Positions 57,808 to 64,000 of a stretch of DNA of 64,000 nt are shown piece by piece. The translations under genes were made by a program, and so were the position numbers. Each line of letters opens with the position of its first letter. Position 1 is the stretch's first letter. Source of the stretch: Oscillospiraceae bacterium (GTDB lineage Bacteria; Bacillota; Clostridia; Oscillospirales; CAG-272); assembly GCA_015064735.1 (NCBI GenBank), contig SVRP01000011.1:7633-71632 (forward strand), in the 5' to 3' direction. The notes beneath the pieces are model-generated. The model searched no databases. It was not told the DNA's origin and saw only the letters and a list, made by a program, of their open reading frames with translations.

Positions 57808-59484
57808 TTATACGTTGACGATCACCGGCAAAACCATAGGCTTACGTTTGGTTTTATTGTAAAGATACTTTGAAAGGACGTCCTTGACCGAGGTCTTTAG
57901 ATCCATTCGGTCTGCCTTATCCGACCGTTCAAGTCTGTCGGTTATAGCCTCGGTGGCAAGAGCTCTTATCTCCTCCATAAGCTCCTCGGATTCTCTTACG
58001 TAAACAAATCCTCTTGAAATTATATCGGGCTCGCTGAGCAACAGCCTTGCGTCAAGATCCACAGATGCCACAACCACGATAAGACCGTCCTGAGACAGGT
58101 GTCTTCTGTCCCGAAGCACGATATTGCCGACATCTCCAACACCGTATCCGTCAACAAGCACCTTACCCGCAGGCACCGCACCGGCGTAGCGGGCGCCGTT
58201 TACGTCTATTTCGAGCACCTTTCCTATATCGGATATGAAGATATTCCTATCCTCAATTCCCATATCGAGAGCAAGCTCCCTGTTTGCCGAGAGATGTCTG
58301 TACTCTCCGTGAACAGGCATAAAATATTTGGGCTTCAGAAGTGCCTGCAGGAGCTTAAGCTCCTCCTGACACGCGTGTCCCGAAACGTGTACCTCAAGAG
58401 ACGCGTCGTGCAGTACTCCGATACCGTTCTTTGACAGCTCGTTGATTATTCTGCCAACGAGCTTTTCATTTCCGGGGATCGCGCTTGATGAAAGAATCAC
58501 CACGTCATTTCTTCCTAAAGTTACCTGCGAGTGATCGGAAAATGCCATTCTGTAAAGCGCCGACATAGGCTCGCCCTGACTTCCCGTGGTTACAAGAGTC
58601 AGCTCCTCGGGCTTGTATCTTTTTATGTCGTTAATATCAACGAGAACTCCATCGGGGACAGTCATATAGCCAAGCTCCACCGCAGCTCCGATGATATTGA
58701 GCATACTCCGTCCGGTTATTGCCACCTTTCTTCCGTGGCGGGCGCTTACGTTTATTATTTGCTGCACTCTGTGCACGTTCGACGAGAAGGTAGCTATAAC
58801 TATTCTCTTGTCCGCATTCGTGTTGAATATATATTCAAGGGATTTTCCAACCTTCTTTTCCGAAGGTGTGTATCCGGGTCTTTCGGCATTGGTTGACTCG
58901 CACATAAGGAGCAGAACACCCCTTCTGCCTATTTCTCCGAGTCTCGTAATATTCATCATTTCCCCGTCGATGGGGGTAATATCAAGCTTGAAATCTCCCG
59001 AATGAACCACTGTACCGAGAGGTGTGGTTATAGCAAGAGCGCAAGCGTCCGCTATAGAGTGGTTAACGTGAATAAATTCTATGGAAAATGCTCCGAGCTT
59101 TACGGTCTGTCCCGCATTTACGCAGTTAAGGGACGGCTCATACGGCAGTACGTGCTCCTCCAATTTATTCTTTATGATACCCAGTGTCAGCTTGGTACCG
59201 TAAACAGGCGGATTTATCTGTCTTAAGCAATACGGAATAGCGCCTATATGGTCCTCGTGTCCGTGGGTCAGCACGATTCCCCTGATTCTTTCCCTGTTGG
59301 CTTCAAGATAAGTTATATCGGGAATAACGAGGTCGATTCCCGGCATATCCTCATCTGGGAAGCCCAATCCGCAATCAATGATTATAATGTCTTCGCCGTA
59401 TTCCAGCACGGTCATATTCTTTCCGATCTCGTTAAGACCGCCGAGAGGAATAACGCGAAGCTTGCCTTTATCCTTTTTGGGCAT
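57808..59484 (-). CDS. rnj: Ribonuclease J
   Basis: GLNEIGKNMTVLEYGEDIIIIDCGLGFP, VLTHGHEDHIGAIPY, PVHGEYRHL. Confidence 0.96.
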   Translation of the reverse strand: MPKKDKGKLRVIPLGGLNEIGKNMTVLEYGEDIIIIDCGLGFPDEDMPGIDLVIPDITYLEANRERIRGIVLTHGHEDHIGAIPYCLRQINPPVYGTKLTLGIIKNKLEEHVLPYEPSLNCVNAGQTVKLGAFSIEFIHVNHSIADACALAITTPLGTVVHSGDFKLDITPIDGEMMNITRLGEIGRRGVLLLMCESTNAERPGYTPSEKKVGKSLEYIFNTNADKRIVIATFSSNVHRVQQIINVSARHGRKVAITGRSMLNIIGAAVELGYMTVPDGVLVDINDIKRYKPEELTLVTTGSQGEPMSALYRMAFSDHSQVTLGRNDVVILSSSAIPGNEKLVGRIINELSKNGIGVLHDASLEVHVSGHACQEELKLLQALLKPKYFMPVHGEYRHLSANRELALDMGIEDRNIFISDIGKVLEIDVNGARYAGAVPAGKVLVDGYGVGDVGNIVLRDRRHLSQDGLIVVVASVDLDARLLLSEPDIISRGFVYVRESEELMEEIRALATEAITDRLERSDKADRMDLKTSVKDVLSKYLYNKTKRKPMVLPVIVNV

Positions 59485-59653
59485 ACTTTCTCCTATATCT
59501 GAAATTTTTTATTATTCTTTTTTCAAATCTGCCTGCAAATACCCGATCCCGCTCCTCGGACATTCCTATAGCAGAAAACATTCACTTTGACTATTATACC
59601 AAATAATCATCACTTTGTCAAGAGCCTGTTGGCTTTGTTGTTGGCTTTGAAAT

Positions 59654-59926
59654 CTACAGCATAAGAAGAGTCAGCAGCCACACAAGGGCAACCGAAAGTG
59701 AGCCTACAAGCATGCCCGTCCAGAAAACGGAGCTGTTTTTCCCTGCTTTTCCTTGCTTCCTTGATGAAGTCTGCATATCCCCGATTATACGGTTTGCCTC
59801 CTTGACCATCTCTCCTCTGTCTCTTGTATCCTTCTCGTTTCTTCTTACCACAAAATACGCCTCCTCAAAATATTTCCCCTTGGGAAATTTTATGAGCATA
59901 ACGCTCTTTTGTACACCCTTCAGCAT
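59654..59926 (-). CDS. Hypothetical protein with C-terminal TM
   Basis: 90 aa; hydrophobic C-terminus; between rnj and abrB-like gene. Confidence 0.5.
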   Translation of the reverse strand: MLKGVQKSVMLIKFPKGKYFEEAYFVVRRNEKDTRDRGEMVKEANRIIGDMQTSSRKQGKAGKNSSVFWTGMLVGSLSVALVWLLTLLML

Positions 59927-60058
59927 AACAATACCTCTTTTCCTTGACCTTGCATTTTATTATTGACTCAATTTTCTTTCCGTAATCGAAGCTGACAGGT
60001 CAAATTGAAAATCATTCAAAATCATCCCATAAACATTGTGTTAATTTATTTTCTTAAC

Positions 60059-60087
60059 TTGACATTTTTCGCGGTTTATGTTATTAT
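60059..60087 (+). promoter_or_regulatory. Sigma70-type promoter for AbrB-like gene
   Basis: TTGACA (60059-60064), 17 nt, TATTAT (60082-60087). Confidence 0.75.
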
Positions 60088-60130
60088 TTATACGTAAACC
60101 ACAATAATTCTACATAAGAGGTATTTTATT

Positions 60131-60376
60131 ATGAAATCAACCGGAATAGTCCGCAGAGCCGACTCGCTCGGAAGAATAGTAATCCCTATGGAAACGCGCA
60201 AGCTTCTTGACATAAAGCAAACAGACTATCTTGAAATATTTATCGACGACGATAAAATAATTCTTCAGAAATATCAGCCCTCATGTGTTTTCTGTAATAG
60301 GACCGACGATATAGTTTATTTCAACAATAAAAGAATATGCGCGGAATGCATCGAAAAGCTTAAGGAATCTTTTTAA
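60131..60376 (+). CDS. AbrB/MazE/SpoVT-type transcriptional regulator with zinc-ribbon tail
   Basis: MKSTGIVRRADSLGRIVIPMETRKLLDI; CVFC...CAEC. Confidence 0.93.
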   Translation: MKSTGIVRRADSLGRIVIPMETRKLLDIKQTDYLEIFIDDDKIILQKYQPSCVFCNRTDDIVYFNNKRICAECIEKLKESF

Positions 60377-60378
60377 AT

Positions 60379-60486
60379 GCAAAGTGCAAAATGCTAAATG
60401 CTAAATTAGAATGCGATAGGAACCAAACGAGCAGCTTTCTAATTTAGCATTTTTCATTCTGCACCTTGCACTTTTCATTTAGCATT
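60379..60486. repeat. Imperfect long inverted repeat of 'GCAAAATGCTAAAT' type
   Basis: tgcaaagtgcaaaatgctaaatgctaaattagaa ... ttctaatttagcatttttcattctgcaccttgcacttttcattta. Confidence 0.7.
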
Positions 60487-60889
60487 ACAAAACAAAAATC
60501 CCCCCGAGGGGTTCCTACCATAAAGCAGGTTTTGAACTACCGAACAAAGAAAAAGGAGTACGGACAATTTTGTTCGTACTCCTTTTCACACGCCTTGCCT
60601 GCAAAGTATAGTGTGTTACATCTTACGGTGTTCTGTCGGGCGGTAATTGTTGAAAAGTGATATGCCTCGCACGGCTCGGCGTGATATTTTTGCTCCGCAA
60701 AAGTGATATTGCTCCCGCTGGTCGCAGTGATATTCTATTCGCCTCTTTCTTCCAACGCGCTTGCTTCGCAAGCATCATATCACGTCCAAAGGACATATCA
60801 CGCACGAAGTGCATATCACTCGCCGTAGGCGAATAGAGTTGGCGCACCTGCTTTATCGCAGGTGCGCCGAGGGGGGATTTTTGTTTTGT
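60487..60889. mobile_element. MITE-like non-autonomous element with TIRs and hairpin array
   Basis: TIRs ACAAAACAAAAATCCCCCC (60487) and GGGGGGATTTTTGTTTTGT (60889); internal GTGATAT/ATATCAC-separated palindromes. Confidence 0.7.
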
Positions 60890-60890
60890 T

Positions 60891-61022
60891 TTAGTTGAAC
60901 CAGCTATCGGGAGCTACTGCGGTATCGTCGTCCTTTGCCAGCTCGTCGGGAGCGGAAAGAGTGATGATATCAGCGGTGTTAAGCTCTACGATTTCTGCGA
61001 AAGGAGTGTTGTATTTCTTCAT
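60891..61022 (-). CDS. 43-aa short peptide (MKKYNTPFAEIVELNTADIITLSAPDELAKDDDTAVAPDSWFN), absent from ORF track
   Basis: ATG preceded by AAGGAGGATC; intact to TAA; immediately downstream of the large surface protein. Confidence 0.65.
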   Translation of the reverse strand: MKKYNTPFAEIVELNTADIITLSAPDELAKDDDTAVAPDSWFN

Positions 61023-61039
61023 TTTTCTGATCCTCCTTA

Positions 61040-64000
61040 TTATGCTTCACATACACTGATGATATGCTCTACCACTGCGTTGGTCTCGCCCATTTCAACG
61101 AGATTCTTTGCCGTGGTGTACATATCTCTTACGTTGTCGTTAGCTTCTGCATAGAAGGTTGCGGTGGTTTCGTCCGCGTAGGTTATGGTCATGTATCCGC
61201 GGGCTGCAAGCTCAAGGGTATAAATATCCTTTTCTGCGGTGCCTGCATTATTCATAATAACTGCCGCATGGTAGGTGGTTATGCCGTCGCCGTCTACGCT
61301 CTTGGTGCTTGCTATGTTGAGTGCGCCCTCGGTTGCGATAGTAAGCTCATTCTCGCCAAGAAGCTTGGTGGGAGCTATTACAGTTCCAAAGATTGCGTTG
61401 TTTCCAACAGCCGCCTTGAGAGCATCGGTGTAGGTGGTAGAGAATCTGATTCCGTTCTCGTTCCATACCGTACGGAGAGATGCACCCTCGATCATAGCGA
61501 AGTCCTCTGCTGTGAAGCCTACTACGTTTGTGAAATCACTTGCCTTGTAGGTTCCCGCAACGGTGGTAAGAGCCTTGTAGATCTTGCCGTCCTTAGCGTA
61601 ACCGATAACGGTCTCGTCTGCGTCTCCGAATACAGGGAGAACTACACCGTTAGCCGCTGCGGCTTCACCGATTATCCAATCTGCTCCGTTGTCAACGATA
61701 GTTGTCTTTCCGCTCATGTTTGCGGTTATAAAGGGAGCGTTTGCCGCGCAGTTGTTGATTGCAAGCTTCGCGCCCTCAGCAAGATTGAGAGCCAATCCGC
61801 CGGTTGCATCGTGTCCCATGAACATGCTTCTCATATACTGACCGTTCATAACCAAGGAGGAGGTTCCGTCAAGGTTTACGGTAACGGTACCGGCTGTAAG
61901 CATATTGAAGCAGCTTCTTCCGTTATCTCCGCCGTCCGCTGCCTTCGACGTGGTCATGTTGATGTCGGAATTCTGAATATTAAAGGTAACATCACAATTC
62001 TTGGAGCCACTGTTACCCGTTCTTGCGAAGGGCTCGTTGTTGGTGGTGTTAAGGTTAATGGTGGTATCCTTGATATTGATATTAGCGTCAACTCCGTCGG
62101 GAAGAGCGATACTGAATACCAAGCCGTAGGAATCGTTTATTGTACAGTTCTCTATGTATATGGTAGAGAATTCATTATACATAAAGCGAGCGCTGTTTAC
62201 CTTAAGGTTTCTGATGGTAAAGGTATTATTTGCGCTGCCGCAAACGTCAAAGGTATATCCGCCCGAGGTAGTAAGTGTAAATCCATTTCCTTCTATAGTC
62301 AGGCTCTTGCTCGTGAAAGTGCCGTGTCCCGTATAAGAGGAATCTCTCAAAAGCACGATGGTCGAGCCGTCGGGTGCGCTTGAAAGCGCGGTTCTTACGC
62401 TGGAGTAGTATACCTTTTCTCCGCCCACCATTACGTAAGCTACGTTGTTGGGGTCTTCATCGGGATTTGCGAGCTCGTCGTGAGTCAATACAACGTCTCC
62501 GGTAGCGGATGCGTTTACGTAGGGGTTAGCAACGGGGGTGTCTCCGACGTACCATACGTGCTCACCAAAGGTGGGAAGCGTTACACCGTTCTTAGCTGCG
62601 TTTGCGCCAACCTTCCAGATAGCGCCGTTATCATTAATAGTAGTGGTTCCGCGAGTATTAAGTATAAACTTGCTCTGGGTCTTTTCCGCGCCGTTATTTA
62701 CGTAAAGCTCAGCGCCCTCGGCAAGAGTAATGGTAGCCGTTCCGCCGATATTGTTGAATATACCGCCGGTAGGTGTAACCGTACCCGTAAAGTTAGCTAT
62801 GAGCTTACTTGTTCCGTCTACCGTTACGTTACAGGTGCTGGAAAGATCCGTAACAGCGCTCTTTATAGGATTAAAACAGAACACGTAGCTTGTTTCGGGG
62901 TTAGGCGACGTAGCGTTTCCGCCAACTGCCATTACAGTGGAATTTTCGATACTCAGCTCTACGGATGCGAAGGTGTTCCACGGTACGCAAATAACGCTGG
63001 TTGCGGCAGAACCGCCTCCGGAAACGGTAGAATCCTTGATCTTAACTATGAAGGGATTATGCTTATTAAGAGTGTTTCCGCCTACCTCTGCGCCGAGGTT
63101 GAATACAGCGCTCATGGGAGCGTTTATCGTACAGTTATCAACAATGGTGGTGGAGCTTACAAAGTCAGCCACGCCGGGCATATACTTAAGCACGTCAGCC
63201 GTTCCGCTGTTTACAATATCAAGGTTCTTCAAGGTAAGGTTGTAGCAGCCTACCTTCGTAGCAAGTCCGTTGGCGCAGGTAAGGGTCGCGCCATTTGCGC
63301 CCTCGATAACCACGTCCTTAAGGTCAGACGCGTTATACGCGCCGTTATAGTTAAGAGGAGCGTTAAGAATGTAGTCGTCAAGAAGAATTATCTTCTGTCC
63401 GTCGGTTGCCGCGTCAAACGCTGCCTGGAGGTCGGTGTAGGTCGCTACCTCGTTGCCCTCCGCGTCAACGATCTTTATGGGATCTACCGAAGGAGGAACG
63501 TACGCGCCGTGAGTAAGTACTACGTCTCCGGTAGCGGAAGCGTTTACGTAGGGGTTGGTAACCTGGTCGCCGTCAACGTACCATACGTCATCGCCAAAGG
63601 TGGGAAGAGTAATACCGTTCTTAGCGGTAGTAGCGGAAACCTTATAAATAGCTCCGTTATCGGTAAGATTAACGCTTCCTCTGAAGAAGCTGTTCTGGGT
63701 CTTGTTCGCACCGGAATTTACGTAAAGCTCCGCGCCTTCCTCAAGGGTAATGTTGGAAACACCGGTTGCGCCGTAGAAAATACCCGCGGTAGGAGTTGCT
63801 GTATTGGTGCTGTTATTGATAAGCTTTGAATTTCCGTCAACGTTCAGGTTAAAGAAGCTTGTGGTGGTTGCTCCGCCGTTGATGGGGTAATGAGTGAATA
63901 TATAGCTGAACTCGGGGTTGTTAGAGTTCTGGTTTCCTGCGGTCAGCATAAGTGTGGAACCTTCAATGGTCATATCGACAGATGCGCCGCCCTTCCAGGT
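61040..64000 (-). CDS. Large repetitive surface/adhesin-like beta-helix protein (5' end beyond window)
   Basis: Frame stays open to window edge; repeats 'LAEGAELYVN...TLPTFG..VWYV...NPYVNASATGDVVLTH'. Confidence 0.8.
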   Translation of the reverse strand, partial: TWKGGASVDMTIEGSTLMLTAGNQNSNNPEFSYIFTHYPINGGATTTSFFNLNVDGNSKLINNSTNTATPTAGIFYGATGVSNITLEEGAELYVNSGANKTQNSFFRGSVNLTDNGAIYKVSATTAKNGITLPTFGDDVWYVDGDQVTNPYVNASATGDVVLTHGAYVPPSVDPIKIVDAEGNEVATYTDLQAAFDAATDGQKIILLDDYILNAPLNYNGAYNASDLKDVVIEGANGATLTCANGLATKVGCYNLTLKNLDIVNSGTADVLKYMPGVADFVSSTTIVDNCTINAPMSAVFNLGAEVGGNTLNKHNPFIVKIKDSTVSGGGSAATSVICVPWNTFASVELSIENSTVMAVGGNATSPNPETSYVFCFNPIKSAVTDLSSTCNVTVDGTSKLIANFTGTVTPTGGIFNNIGGTATITLAEGAELYVNNGAEKTQSKFILNTRGTTTINDNGAIWKVGANAAKNGVTLPTFGEHVWYVGDTPVANPYVNASATGDVVLTHDELANPDEDPNNVAYVMVGGEKVYYSSVRTALSSAPDGSTIVLLRDSSYTGHGTFTSKSLTIEGNGFTLTTSGGYTFDVCGSANNTFTIRNLKVNSARFMYNEFSTIYIENCTINDSYGLVFSIALPDGVDANINIKDTTINLNTTNNEPFARTGNSGSKNCDVTFNIQNSDINMTTSKAADGGDNGRSCFNMLTAGTVTVNLDGTSSLVMNGQYMRSMFMGHDATGGLALNLAEGAKLAINNCAANAPFITANMSGKTTIVDNGADWIIGEAAAANGVVLPVFGDADETVIGYAKDGKIYKALTTVAGTYKASDFTNVVGFTAEDFAMIEGASLRTVWNENGIRFSTTYTDALKAAVGNNAIFGTVIAPTKLLGENELTIATEGALNIASTKSVDGDGITTYHAAVIMNNAGTAEKDIYTLELAARGYMTITYADETTATFYAEANDNVRDMYTTAKNLVEMGETNAVVEHIISVCEA

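Noticed and set aside
61064-63829. Two plus-strand ORFs of 439 and 449 aa
   Set aside because: Antisense to the repetitive adhesin-like gene; no RBS or domain support.

Overview
64 kb chromosomal window, probably from an uncultured gut Clostridia/Oscillospirales-like Firmicute (inferred from gene content: IspH-S1 fusion, GatCAB, RNase J, GSIII, and hairpin-rich intergenic repeats). Most of it is ordinary housekeeping sequence: ispH-S1/plsC/cmk/YhiN-like, MurR/RpiR, gatCAB, TcdA-like, putP, GSIII, a maf-mreB-mreC-mreD-PBP2 rod-shape cluster, ileS, malQ, cysK, a GldA/GldF/GldG/DUF4340-like ABC operon, an NSS transporter, RNase J and an AbrB-like regulator. It also carries several large secreted or surface proteins. 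The main unexplained signal is a family of five structured RNA loci on the minus strand: four clustered at about 0.75-2.5 kb and one at about 44.5 kb. Each has a sigma70-type promoter with an exact 17-nt spacer, a long closing stem that differs in sequence between copies but stays paired, a conserved apical motif that can pair with a strand just before the terminator (candidate pseudoknot), and a strong intrinsic terminator. Two copies end directly upstream of a start codon (a membrane protein and a SLOG-like protein). The four clustered copies lie in a ~951-bp tandem duplication whose spacer is almost unchanged while the RNA cores have diverged with compensatory changes. Other items of interest: a candidate attenuator leader before a DNRLRE/ricin/caspase-like secreted protein, an untracked 43-aa peptide ORF beside a repetitive surface protein, and several MITE-like palindromic repeat families. 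No tRNA, rRNA, CRISPR or phage genes were recognised. All assignments come from reading the sequence; no searches were run.
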